Origin: a virus
Direction: 5' to 3' (one strand)
Length of the DNA stretch: 30,905 nt
Virus record (IMG/VR): IMGVR_UViG_3300049893_000422
Coordinates: 1-30,905 of that record
A model generated the notes under the pieces. That model saw only the letters and a program-made list of their open reading frames with translations. It had not been told where the DNA came from and did no database searches. Each line of letters opens with the position of its first letter. Position 1 is the stretch's first letter. Shown piece by piece: positions 6,946 through 15,121 of the stretch. A program made the translations under genes and the position numbers.

Positions 6946-7380
6946 TTATTCACAAGTTGATCTATCGTAAAACTGTTCTATGTTTATATTCACCTCCACT
7001 CCGCTAACCTCATCATCAAACCTCTCAGTAAAAGGTGTTATACTTGATGTGGCATTAATTGTGGCCGTGTAATTATCCTCTAATTCTTTTTTAAGCTCTG
7101 CATAAAATCTATATGAAGCCCGTGTCATGTCAGACAATACTTGGCTTTCGTTACTCTCATCCTTATGAACTAAATCGCAAAAGAATAGATTTAACGAAGT
7201 GGTCATTATCTTTCCGTTAATATTGGAAGAGATTAACCTACACCCGACAAAAGGGTATTGAATCCTGTTAGAAGCTCCGAACTCCCAGGGGTCACCAAAG
7301 TAGAAACTTCCGCTACTTAGCTGACTGCTCCCCGTTTGTAGGTCTTCCAGTATTGTTATTATCTTGCTTAGACTTAGCAC
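6946..7380 (-). CDS. Neck/tail-terminator-like protein, 144 aa
   Basis: The likely start is GTG (MLSLSKIITILEDLQ). The protein begins with an amphipathic helix, followed by beta strands and two more helices. This size and pattern are common to tail-terminator and neck proteins, and the gene is second downstream of the portal. No motif proves the function. An alternate-frame small ORF (7313-7438) overlaps its first 68 bases. Confidence 0.5.
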   Translation of the reverse strand: MLSLSKIITILEDLQTGSSQLSSGSFYFGDPWEFGASNRIQYPFVGCRLISSNINGKIMTTSLNLFFCDLVHKDESNESQVLSDMTRASYRFYAELKKELEDNYTATINATSSITPFTERFDDEVSGVEVNINIEQFYDRSTCE

Positions 7381-7438
7381 GTTTTTTCTCGAACTCTAAT
7401 AGTTTTTTTAAATTCCCTTTATTTACTGAATTACTCAT
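7313..7438 (-). CDS. Small basic protein, 41 aa
   Basis: The ATG lies within the end of the upstream gene (GATGAGTAA), the close stop/start overlap seen at other gene joins in this operon. The product is basic and helical at first (NLKKLLEFEKKRAKSK) with a polar tail. It overlaps the GTG-initiated gene after it in another frame. No family recognised. If real, ribosomes would translate all three ORFs in series. Confidence 0.4.
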   Translation of the reverse strand: MSNSVNKGNLKKLLEFEKKRAKSKQDNNNTGRPTNGEQSAK

Positions 7439-7979
7439 CTATATTATCTAAACTACAATCCCTATAATTCTCATTAAAGTATAATCCGTTGGTATAGTTA
7501 TTCTTATTAGGCTGTGATTCATAACTCTCTGTATTGGCTGTATAAAGAGTATAAGTATTGGTATTAGCACATAGGTACTTAGTACACTTTTCCGCTAACT
7601 TCTCAGCCTGATTCTTCCACTTGTCCATTAAGAACTCGATCTCTTCTAAACTGGCAGGCTGACTATTCTCTGAACTCTTAACCATTACTCCCTTGTTCAT
7701 GTATCTGTACTTAAACACAGGCGTACATTCACTTAAGATATAATAGTGCATACAAGGGATTACGTAATTATCAAGTAAGGTTTGATTATTAGCACTCACC
7801 GTATTAGAGCTAATCTGACTTAGAATCTGATTATATAATTGAGTGCCTAACAAATCCTCTATGTAAGCCTGTTGAACGTATTGTATGGTAGGGGTGATTA
7901 CCTTCATGTCTGCATTATCATTGATAATAGAAACAGACTTTAGATAATTCTCACCTACTATTAAATTAATTGTAGCCAT
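7431..7979 (-). CDS. DUF6712-like head-tail connector protein
   Basis: 182 aa. The N-terminal helical part (PTIQYVQQAYIEDLLGTQLYNQILSQ, broken across residues 30-55) resembles helical head-tail adaptors and the DUF6712 family common next to portal genes in Bacteroidota phages. The C-terminal 50 residues are polar and rich in Asn/Tyr. The start directly follows the portal stop codon. The connector role is inferred from position and helical pattern. Confidence 0.55.
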   Translation of the reverse strand: MATINLIVGENYLKSVSIINDNADMKVITPTIQYVQQAYIEDLLGTQLYNQILSQISSNTVSANNQTLLDNYVIPCMHYYILSECTPVFKYRYMNKGVMVKSSENSQPASLEEIEFLMDKWKNQAEKLAEKCTKYLCANTNTYTLYTANTESYESQPNKNNYTNGLYFNENYRDCSLDNIDE

Positions 7980-10057
7980 TACTTTTTCTTCCTTCTAACT
8001 TTAGTAACTCTCTGAAATACGTGCCTGCAAAATTTAGTAGTTTCCCCATCGTCGGGATTGGTGTACCAACCACCTCTAAATGTCCAAACATCAAACCCAA
8101 ACCCATTAGATAGATTATCAATAGCCTCCCTAGTCCATCTCTTACCCTCGTTGGACATTCTTAGCATTTCCTTGCAAAAGTCCCTGCTTGACGTTTTAGT
8201 ATCTGGCACATCATTACGGGTCACATATTTATAGACTGAATAAGTCTCTACCTGGTCGAGTGGTTCTGTTGGTTTGGCTATGGCTTTAGGGGTAAGTTCT
8301 ATCAAAGCTCCCACTGCGGTTATTAATCCGGCAGTTGTTAGAGCGTTTAATATATTCTGCACCTCTTCAGGTGTCATGCCTGTTTGCTTAGCGATTTGCT
8401 CAGGAGTGGTTAATGGGTTTCCTTTTAGAATGTCTAAAACTCCATTAGCCCCGTATGGAAGCTCTGCAAAGCCATGAGACACCATTTCTTCGCTTACAGT
8501 CTCGTCTTCTGGGTCGTCATCTATTGCACAATTAGCAAACGCTAGTAAAACGTCCTTAACTAGATTTTTCTCTATTGTGAATTTAGAGAAGTTCAAATTA
8601 GGCTTAAATAATACCTCGATGTCCTGATCGGTCAAAGCGTAGCCGTTCTTTAGCATCATACTAGCTACGTCCTTAGATGTCTTGCCGTTGCTAACCTCCC
8701 TTACTAATCGCTTAATGTGTTGCCAATCCCTACCGCTTAATTTCTTAAGATTCTCATTCACCACCGCAGGTACGGAAGGGTCAGAACTTACTCCCCCTTC
8801 TTCCTCAATAATCTCAATACCGTATTTGGCAGCAAAGTATTTACGTTTAGTAGCATCATTGAATAAAGCTAGTATATTAGGGTCTGATGGTAAGTCAAGA
8901 CCCACAGGTGTAGTTTGTTTGATATAAAGACCCTCTAAATTGACCTGTTGAACAGTAGCTAGGTTCTGAATCTGTTTAACTAAATTAGCCTGTCTGTATT
9001 CGATATAAGTTTTAACGAACTTGTCCCATTCCTTTAAAATGGCCTGCCCTGATGTATCAGATAAAGAACCTTCTGTCTTTATACCAAACAACACGGGAGC
9101 TGTTAAATGGGCTGAAAATATCTTATCCTGACATTCTTTACGGGTGTCCATAAACACCTTATCTAGGTCAGACTGTGTTAATGTGGTCAGGGTCGGGGCT
9201 GTGCCCCCTTTATCGTTAAAAGAGAATATAATAGACCCTGCATTCTCAGAACCTCCATAGGTTCTATCGAACATCTTTTTAATGGCTTTCTTTTCCTTAG
9301 CATCCGGCTCACCGTTAAAGAAACTTAAAAGCGACTGCGCAAACATCCCCCACTTAGCATAATTGTATCTAAGTTTGGAAATCTCAATATCCGTCTCGAT
9401 CTGTAAGATAGCACTCTCATACTCCGGCAATGGGTACAAATCCCCATTAGGGAGTACATTAGGTACATCGTCTATATAGTAGAATATTTGTGTTCCTGTC
9501 TTTACATTAGGATTAAAGATATTAAAACACTTGTAAGATGGGTCTTTTTCGGGATGAGGATTAGGCACGTACTTACCGTTCTCTTCAATCATCCACGCAT
9601 CACAGTAATAAACTTTCCTTTTATCCTTGCTCCTTCTTAGCTTTCCAAATTCAATATGAAATACCTCAAAAGTCCTTTTGTCATTCCTCCATACTATCTG
9701 CCAAGCCCACCCATTATATAACTGATATTGTACTGTGGTCTTTTTTAAGACCTCGTCCCAGGTTTCGTATCTATTAGCACTTTCAAGGAATTTCTCTCCC
9801 TTAGCCCTGTCTAAAAATCCAGCATCCTCAGCTAAAGACAAACCCTTACCAAAGACATACGCACTCTTTCCCCTAACTATTGCCCCGTGTTCAGGGTGTT
9901 TGTTCATTAGGTTAATTAGAAAGTACGGGTACTCGTTCCACTTGCCGTAGCTTACCCAATCTTTATTTGAGTTATCTACGAACACAGGTGAAGTGTAACC
10001 GCTTAATTCTACCTTTAAAAACCTTGTATTGTTATTTTTTATATCGTCTATATCCAT
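7979..10057 (-). CDS. Portal protein with C-terminal extension
   Basis: 692 aa, longer than the usual 450-550 for portals. Residues about 1-420 carry the portal core: an N-terminal wing, a central basic region, and the clip/stem segment ending in the helix LSDTSGQAILKEWDKFVKTY. The portal is the dodecameric ring through which DNA enters the head. Residues about 538-590 read as a winged helix (LTTPEQIAKQTGMTPEEV). The last 70 residues, with Cys628, RWTREAI and FCRH at 676-679, resemble the C-terminal region of MuF-type head proteins. The extension may act inside the head or neck (inference). Confidence 0.75.
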   Translation of the reverse strand: MDIDDIKNNNTRFLKVELSGYTSPVFVDNSNKDWVSYGKWNEYPYFLINLMNKHPEHGAIVRGKSAYVFGKGLSLAEDAGFLDRAKGEKFLESANRYETWDEVLKKTTVQYQLYNGWAWQIVWRNDKRTFEVFHIEFGKLRRSKDKRKVYYCDAWMIEENGKYVPNPHPEKDPSYKCFNIFNPNVKTGTQIFYYIDDVPNVLPNGDLYPLPEYESAILQIETDIEISKLRYNYAKWGMFAQSLLSFFNGEPDAKEKKAIKKMFDRTYGGSENAGSIIFSFNDKGGTAPTLTTLTQSDLDKVFMDTRKECQDKIFSAHLTAPVLFGIKTEGSLSDTSGQAILKEWDKFVKTYIEYRQANLVKQIQNLATVQQVNLEGLYIKQTTPVGLDLPSDPNILALFNDATKRKYFAAKYGIEIIEEEGGVSSDPSVPAVVNENLKKLSGRDWQHIKRLVREVSNGKTSKDVASMMLKNGYALTDQDIEVLFKPNLNFSKFTIEKNLVKDVLLAFANCAIDDDPEDETVSEEMVSHGFAELPYGANGVLDILKGNPLTTPEQIAKQTGMTPEEVQNILNALTTAGLITAVGALIELTPKAIAKPTEPLDQVETYSVYKYVTRNDVPDTKTSSRDFCKEMLRMSNEGKRWTREAIDNLSNGFGFDVWTFRGGWYTNPDDGETTKFCRHVFQRVTKVRRKKK

Positions 10058-10485
10058 TAGTCTCCGTATGCTTTAACCGATGAAACGGTATTTTTATATA
10101 TGTTAAGTGTTGGCTGTGTGGCATCCTGATACTCCATTTTACCACAGGCCACCTCGGAAGTAAAGTATGTCGGTACATAAGTGCTGATATCGGCAGCGAT
10201 AATCGTGTTATAAACCAGACCCGTTAAATTAGCCCTTTCATAAACATAGTAATGATAGAACCCTAATTTACCCAAAGCGACTTGTCCGCTTGTCCATGTG
10301 GCAGGGTCGGTTACCGTGATGGTGAATTGCTGTAACTCATCCTCTACTGTAGTGTAAGAAGTGGTACACATATACTTCTCTCCCGTGTTATCGTTAACAA
10401 AAAGGATAATATAGACAGGGCTTGTTAAAGTGGCTTTGTCTGCCAAAATCACCCGAACTGTATTAGCCCCATCTACTAGCTTCAT
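10057..10485 (-). CDS. Virion structural protein, 142 aa
   Basis: A beta-rich protein with many Thr, Tyr and Val residues and no membrane segment; no family recognised. I place the start at the ATG at 10485. A TTG five codons upstream is in frame but belongs to an AT-rich box shared with other gene starts. The stop codon overlaps the portal ATG by one base. It is separated from the upstream gene by a good terminator, so it may need read-through or its own promoter. Confidence 0.55.
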   Translation of the reverse strand: MKLVDGANTVRVILADKATLTSPVYIILFVNDNTGEKYMCTTSYTTVEDELQQFTITVTDPATWTSGQVALGKLGFYHYYVYERANLTGLVYNTIIAADISTYVPTYFTSEVACGKMEYQDATQPTLNIYKNTVSSVKAYGD

Positions 10486-10519
10486 ACTATTATATATCAA
10501 TTCCTTAATGTTTTTAAAT

Positions 10520-10550
10520 AAAAAAGGGCAACCTTACGGGGTTACCCTCT
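10520..10550 (-). terminator. Intrinsic terminator inside the virion operon
   Basis: Read on the minus strand, GGGTAACC and GGTTGCCC form an 8-bp stem with one G·U pair and a 6-base loop, followed by six T residues. The stem occupies 10526-10547. It lies between the tube candidate and the 142-aa gene. With the TTTT on the plus strand it could work both ways. Confidence 0.7.
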
Positions 10551-10572
10551 TTTAGCAGACATGGACTATTCC

Positions 10573-11103
10573 TTATGCAGGACTAGTTAGTGTAGCAATC
10601 AGGTTAGAAGGTACTTTAAGAGCGTACAAAGTCTCCATCCCTAAGAATGTAAGATTAAAGCCGTTCATATCGGCCATTGCAGTTCCAAAAGCCCCTGTAG
10701 AGCCGTCTTGCATTTTAAGACCGTTTGAGTGTCCTAGCAACCAATAGTCTCCGTTTTGGTCTAAAACAATCGCCATTAAGTCGTTAACAGCTAAGGTCTT
10801 AATAAAGGTATTTATATTACCGCTTCTCTTTGGAATCATAAAGTTCAACGTATGCTCATAGTATAAAGAACCATTGGCAGCGTTTGGTTTAGGATTGTCA
10901 GAGGCCGTAGCGGTTGCCTGTTCCAATTCAACAGTCCAAAACTTCTTACCTGAGTTAAGGGTAAAGCTGGTAATAACTCCTGAAGAATAAACCAATGTAG
11001 CTTGGTTATATAATTCAGTTAGATATACCGTCTTAATACCCCCGATTGAATCTCGGCAGTCTTTGGTGTATGATTGGTTTATGGCACAACTTGTTAAAGC
11101 CAT
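10573..11103 (-). CDS. Probable major tail tube protein
   Basis: 176 aa, beta-rich, of the right size and pattern for a tail tube protein: long strands (VYLTELYNQATLVYSS; LYYEHTLNFMIPK), then a helix (NINTFIKTLAVNDLMAIV), then further strands. It is the gene directly after the major capsid gene and is bounded by hairpins on both sides, which would allow separate high expression. No motif is diagnostic; a capsid decoration protein is the alternative. Confidence 0.5.
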   Translation of the reverse strand: MALTSCAINQSYTKDCRDSIGGIKTVYLTELYNQATLVYSSGVITSFTLNSGKKFWTVELEQATATASDNPKPNAANGSLYYEHTLNFMIPKRSGNINTFIKTLAVNDLMAIVLDQNGDYWLLGHSNGLKMQDGSTGAFGTAMADMNGFNLTFLGMETLYALKVPSNLIATLTSPA

Positions 11104-11127
11104 TATTTAGTTTTTAAAAGGTTTATA

Positions 11128-11149
11128 AAGGGGGCTATTACACCCCCTT
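11128..11149 (-). terminator. GC-rich hairpin directly after the capsid gene
   Basis: AAGGGGG and CCCCCTT form a perfect 7-bp stem with an 8-base loop, six bases past the capsid stop codon on the minus strand. Only TTTAT follows, so it may be a leaky terminator or an mRNA-stabilising 3' end. Confidence 0.55.
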
Positions 11150-11154
11150 AATTA

Positions 11155-12081
11155 TTATACTCCTAGATACTTGTAGATACGTGAAGGGAACGCAACTTGT
11201 ACCCCACACTTCCACTTAGCAGAGAAACGAAGCTCTTGGTTATCATCAGAGAACCAAACTTTGTACTTCTCTTCTTCGTTAGCTAAGTCAGTACCGATAA
11301 CGATGTTATCTCCTTCGATAGCGTAGATGTAGTTAGTTCCGGCCAATCCTGGGTCAGCTACGATCTCAATGTTAGTACCTTCTACGAACAATTTAGCATC
11401 TTCAGCAGATGGGTTGTAGTGGTAAAGATTGTCAGATACTAATTTCCAGATGTAAGCTTGTTTAACAGCAGGAGAGCAGAAGAACTTAAGCTCTTTGTTG
11501 TTTCCACCCATCCAAACATCTTTATTAGCAACAACCAAAGCAGCTAGGCCAGTCATAACACTACGGCTGTTAGCTTGTGACCAAGCCACACCGTTATAAG
11601 TACCACCGATAGTAGCAGCATTGATAATTTTAACTAGACCGTCGAACTGTTTAAGGTTTTGATCTCCTGAAGCAGTATCACCCAACCACAAAGCCTCGTT
11701 AATTTGGGTCTTAACGTACTGCATGGTATCGTCAATGATTTGAGTGTTGTAAGTTAGAGAGGTGTAGTCTCCACCAGCCTTAAGAGCTTCAGAGGTGAAT
11801 TTAGTCTCTAAATCATCTTCGCACCACTTCATTTGTGCCCTACTCTTCCCTACCGTGATACTACGTTGGGTAAAGGTTGTGCTTCCAGAAGCATTGAATG
11901 AACAAGCCCAAGTTTGAATCTCTGGACGAGTTGATACAATATTGATTGTTTCGGCAGTCTTAATGCCTGTTTGTAACCCTGCATATTTATACAGAGGAAT
12001 TTCTTTGAATAGTTTTTCAAAGATTACTTTTGATGCGTCTTGCTTGGTATAAGCTGGTAACGCTGATACGTCGTATGCCAT
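11155..12081 (-). CDS. Major capsid protein (HK97-like)
   Basis: 308 aa, the expected size for an HK97-fold major capsid protein. The order matches: an N-terminal arm, a middle with the spine-like region (LKAGGDYTSLTYNTQIIDDT), a central domain with KTQINEALWLGD, and a C-terminal strand set ending VAFPSRIYKYL. It follows the scaffold and protease genes in transcription order, the usual head-gene sequence. The name rests on position, size and pattern rather than on a single diagnostic motif. Confidence 0.75.
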   Translation of the reverse strand: MAYDVSALPAYTKQDASKVIFEKLFKEIPLYKYAGLQTGIKTAETINIVSTRPEIQTWACSFNASGSTTFTQRSITVGKSRAQMKWCEDDLETKFTSEALKAGGDYTSLTYNTQIIDDTMQYVKTQINEALWLGDTASGDQNLKQFDGLVKIINAATIGGTYNGVAWSQANSRSVMTGLAALVVANKDVWMGGNNKELKFFCSPAVKQAYIWKLVSDNLYHYNPSAEDAKLFVEGTNIEIVADPGLAGTNYIYAIEGDNIVIGTDLANEEEKYKVWFSDDNQELRFSAKWKCGVQVAFPSRIYKYLGV

Positions 12082-12101
12082 TTTTTACTTTATTTTTTTG
12101 G

Positions 12102-12719
12102 TTATTTTAATAGTGTTCCTGTTAGGTTGTAGTATGACCTTTCAGACTTGCTTAGTTTTGAAAAGTCAATGTTTTTAGGTTCTTCCTGTGGTTCTGCGGT
12201 TGGAGCTTCCATAGCTTCGCCAAGAATAGAGAACAACTGTTTCACAGTGCCTCTTAAATTTTCGATTTCTGCTTTTAGCTCACTTACTGAATCTTCCTTC
12301 TCTTTCTTAAGAGCTGAGAACTTAGCCTCTACTTCAGCAAATTGTTTGCTCATGTCAGGCATAGCCGGAACTTCAGGCACAGCAGGGGTAACGGGTTTGA
12401 TCTCTTTAATAGCTCCACCCTCAATCATGAGGACAGTTCCATCTTCGAGAATCACCTCTCCATCAGGAGCGGGTAGGAATCCATTAGGATTGGCTGGGTC
12501 GATTACCATTAGCATAGTGCCAACGGCATAAGGCTGATCTCCCTCCCACTTAATAACAGTACCTTCCTTAGTTTTAACTTCGCCCATTTTAACAGGCTCA
12601 GGTGTAGGTGCTGGATTAGGGGTAGGGATAACGGGTTGAGGAATTACATTGAACTCTGCTAACAGAGCCTTGAACTTGCCTAAAAGTTCATCTGTAATAC
12701 CGATGTATTTATTATCCAT
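12102..12719 (-). CDS. Capsid scaffold-like protein
   Basis: 205 aa from the ATG at 12719; a TTG five codons upstream is less likely. Regions: a short helical N-terminus, a proline-rich linker (about residues 27-43), two small repeats with the pattern KEGTVIKWEG and EDGTVLMIEGG, and a coiled coil at about residues 125-168, then an acidic tail. Repeats plus coiled coil just before the major capsid gene match the scaffold proteins that guide procapsid assembly and are removed by the protease. The function is inferred. Confidence 0.6.
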   Translation of the reverse strand: MDNKYIGITDELLGKFKALLAEFNVIPQPVIPTPNPAPTPEPVKMGEVKTKEGTVIKWEGDQPYAVGTMLMVIDPANPNGFLPAPDGEVILEDGTVLMIEGGAIKEIKPVTPAVPEVPAMPDMSKQFAEVEAKFSALKKEKEDSVSELKAEIENLRGTVKQLFSILGEAMEAPTAEPQEEPKNIDFSKLSKSERSYYNLTGTLLK

Positions 12720-12751
12720 ACCTTTATATTTCAAAAGGTTGAATAATTGAC

Positions 12752-13384
12752 CTAATGGCCTAAAACTTCGCCTAATAGGTCGTTAAATAGAGCCTCTTCT
12801 TCTTTTGTTAGTACTGTGGATGGTTGCTCATAAAACTGCCCCTCTACTGAGAATCCTGTGTAAATTCCTGTCTTAATGAAGGTGTCCCACTTAGCCTTGT
12901 CGAATACTTTTATATATCCATACCATGTACCGTCTGGTAAGTCCTCACCAAATGGGGGGTTTATTCCGGCTTTCCTGTCTATGATAAAATGCTGAACAAG
13001 CGCAGCGTTAACGGGCATGTTAGCGTTGTGCATTTCATTAATAGCTGTATTGCGATTTGCAATGGCGAACTTTTCCTGAATCTTAGCGATTACTTCAGGC
13101 TTAAACCTTACCTCAAATTCTCTCTCCTTCTTTGTTTCGGGGTCTATTTCTTTGCGGTAAATCTGTTTATTTGGAATCATCAAAGCCCCTGCAAGTACTT
13201 GCTGTTCACCGTTAAAGGCTTTAAAATTACCCTTTTCCTGAGCTAACTGAATAGTGTATTTCTTAAGTCTTTGCTGAGAGTTAAACGCATTCCACCCAAC
13301 CTCAATGGCTGGGCTATCCACCAGGGCTATACCTGACACCCCACTATCATCTCCGTCTTTAACAAATAAGTCTATTAATTCCAT
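12752..13384 (-). CDS. XkdF-like prohead protease
   Basis: 210 aa from the ATG at 13384. The N-terminal VSGIALVDSPAIEVGW and the C-terminal WYGYIKVFDKAKWDTFIKTG, then YTGFSVEGQF, are characteristic of the XkdF group of putative phage serine proteases. His119 (in NEMHN) and Ser179 (in GFSVEG) are candidate catalytic residues. Such enzymes mature the capsid by cutting scaffold and capsid proteins, and the next two genes encode those substrates. The in-frame TTG at 13399 lies in the shared AT-rich pre-start box. Confidence 0.7.
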   Translation of the reverse strand: MELIDLFVKDGDDSGVSGIALVDSPAIEVGWNAFNSQQRLKKYTIQLAQEKGNFKAFNGEQQVLAGALMIPNKQIYRKEIDPETKKEREFEVRFKPEVIAKIQEKFAIANRNTAINEMHNANMPVNAALVQHFIIDRKAGINPPFGEDLPDGTWYGYIKVFDKAKWDTFIKTGIYTGFSVEGQFYEQPSTVLTKEEEALFNDLLGEVLGH

Positions 13385-13401
13385 ATTATTATATATCAAT
13401 A

Positions 13402-15045
13402 TTAACCAAATTGGGCTTGTGTCTCTAACTTAGATACTCTCTTTTGTTTGTCAGACATCTCACTCTCTACCACGTAAGCCTTAACCATTCCTGAGCCTCC
13501 TGTTACATTTCCTTCCTCATCTAGTCTTGTAAATGGTTGGGCTTGGGTTGTAGGGGCTTGGGTGGTTGGTGTTGCACCTCCCCCTCCACTACCTAAAGAA
13601 ATCTGAGGTACTGAGGTATCACCCCCTCCACCTTGTGGTTCGTATTTCTTAGAAGCGATCAAGGCAATAGAAGCTGCACTATTAGTGATTGCAGCAGCAA
13701 GACCAGCAATACCAGCAGGATTAGGAGCTGTACCAATGAATAGAGGGGCAGCAGCTAATGTCGCTGTTATGGCCTTAGCAGCATCTATTCCTGCTAAAGC
13801 TAACTGAAGGGCTTTGCCAATCTGAAACTGTCTTTTAGCCAACTTCTCTTCTTCGGCAGAGCCTTTTTTAACCCTTGCCATCCTAACAGTAAACACAGCG
13901 TTGTTTAGATTATCCATTGCTGAGGCTAGGTTACTGGCTGTGGTTAATGCCAATGTAGCCTCTTGCTGTTGCATGGCTATTTTATCATCAGATACTTTCT
14001 TCCATCTTTCGGTTTCAAGTCTTGCCCGTTCACTATCTGCTTTATCCTTGTCGGCCTGTATCTTTGCCTCTTCTTCTGCTTTCTTTTTGCGCTCGTTCTC
14101 TTCTTTTTCGGCTTCCTCCCTTTCCCACTTGGCAATCTCAAAACGTCTGGCTAGTTCATTATCTAAAGCCTGTTTAACCCTTTGACCTGCTTCTATTTCT
14201 TTCTTTACCTTCTCATCCGCACGTTTCTTATATTCCTCGTTTACTTTCTTGGTCTGCTCCTGCTCCATTACATACTCTGTAACCTTAGCATCTTTAATGG
14301 CATTCAATGAGGCTGTGAGCAGCTTCTTTTTCTCATCATCAAGTGTACCCCCTGCTCTTACAAAGGCTTCAATCTGTTTAGCTACCTGAACATTAGTATC
14401 AATTATAGCCTGTTGTTTGGCCTGTTCTAATTCTACAGTACTCTTTCCTGCTGCCTTAGCTACTTTAATTTGTCTGTCAAATTCGGCATTCTGAGCGTTT
14501 AAGGCTTCGGCTGACTTCTCGGCATTGGCCTTAATAGCATCTCCCTGCTCGTCTAGTTTAGAGTTGGTGAGGCCGATAGCATCAGTTAAGGCGTAAATCT
14601 CATCGGTTAGCTTCTCGAATATCCAAGAAACGCCTTGCAATGTTTTAGCAAGTACTCCGTTTCCTTCGCTTAATTCTTTCCAGTTCTCTATTAAATAAGA
14701 AATACCTTCAGCAACTAGGAACACAGGGATGGCAGCCATAGCCGTACCGATACCTTTGAATCCTGTCTTTATCTTATCAAAGTCAAAGTTCCTAAGACCC
14801 TCACCTAATAAGCCGAATGAATTAGAAACCTTCTCTACCCCCGAACCTTGAAGTGTTTTAGTAGCATCTTTAAGGTCGTCCATTTTATCAGTAAGTTCAG
14901 CTATGGCTTTAGCTGCCTTTCCATCACCATTTAGTGATGCTGTTTGAGCGTCTTTTAACGCTTTCTTTAGTTCGGCTACACTTGTTATAGCTCTCTGAAC
15001 TCCACCTATTTCTACGGTGAATGCTACACTTTTATTTTCTGCCAT
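13402..15045 (-). CDS. Tape measure-like tail protein
   Basis: 547 aa. Helical N-terminus, a hydrophobic segment at about residues 100-118 (IGTAMAAIPVFLVAEGISYL), a long charged coiled coil at about residues 250-370, a second hydrophobic Ala-rich region at about 410-465, then a Gly/Thr/Gln-rich linker and the C-terminal KAYVVESEMSDKQKRVSKLE segment. These are features of tape measure proteins, which set tail length and enter the host membrane. At this length the tail would be short, roughly 80 nm at 1.5 Å per residue (inference). It lies far from the chaperone gene, which is unusual. Confidence 0.65.
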   Translation of the reverse strand: MAENKSVAFTVEIGGVQRAITSVAELKKALKDAQTASLNGDGKAAKAIAELTDKMDDLKDATKTLQGSGVEKVSNSFGLLGEGLRNFDFDKIKTGFKGIGTAMAAIPVFLVAEGISYLIENWKELSEGNGVLAKTLQGVSWIFEKLTDEIYALTDAIGLTNSKLDEQGDAIKANAEKSAEALNAQNAEFDRQIKVAKAAGKSTVELEQAKQQAIIDTNVQVAKQIEAFVRAGGTLDDEKKKLLTASLNAIKDAKVTEYVMEQEQTKKVNEEYKKRADEKVKKEIEAGQRVKQALDNELARRFEIAKWEREEAEKEENERKKKAEEEAKIQADKDKADSERARLETERWKKVSDDKIAMQQQEATLALTTASNLASAMDNLNNAVFTVRMARVKKGSAEEEKLAKRQFQIGKALQLALAGIDAAKAITATLAAAPLFIGTAPNPAGIAGLAAAITNSAASIALIASKKYEPQGGGGDTSVPQISLGSGGGGATPTTQAPTTQAQPFTRLDEEGNVTGGSGMVKAYVVESEMSDKQKRVSKLETQAQFG

Positions 15046-15121
15046 TGTCTAGTTTTGTTAATTCCATCAAAGCCAAAAGAGCCTCAAAGCCCTCTGTTAA
15101 TTGTTTCTCTAATTCTATCAT
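15032..15121 (-). CDS. Very small protein, 29 aa, between fibre and tape measure genes
   Basis: The ATG overlaps the TGA of the fibre gene (ATGA) and the end overlaps the tape measure start by 14 bases. The product is an acidic amphipathic helix (MIELEKQLTEGFEALLALME). The overlaps at both ends favour a real coupled gene, but at this length it could be chance. No function can be assigned. Confidence 0.4.
   Translation of the reverse strand: MIELEKQLTEGFEALLALMELTKLDNGRK

Noticed and set aside
12148-12531. 127-codon ORF on the plus strand within the scaffold gene
   Set aside because: It is antisense to a gene with clear coiled coil and repeats, is low in complexity and has no promoter or neighbouring plus-strand genes.
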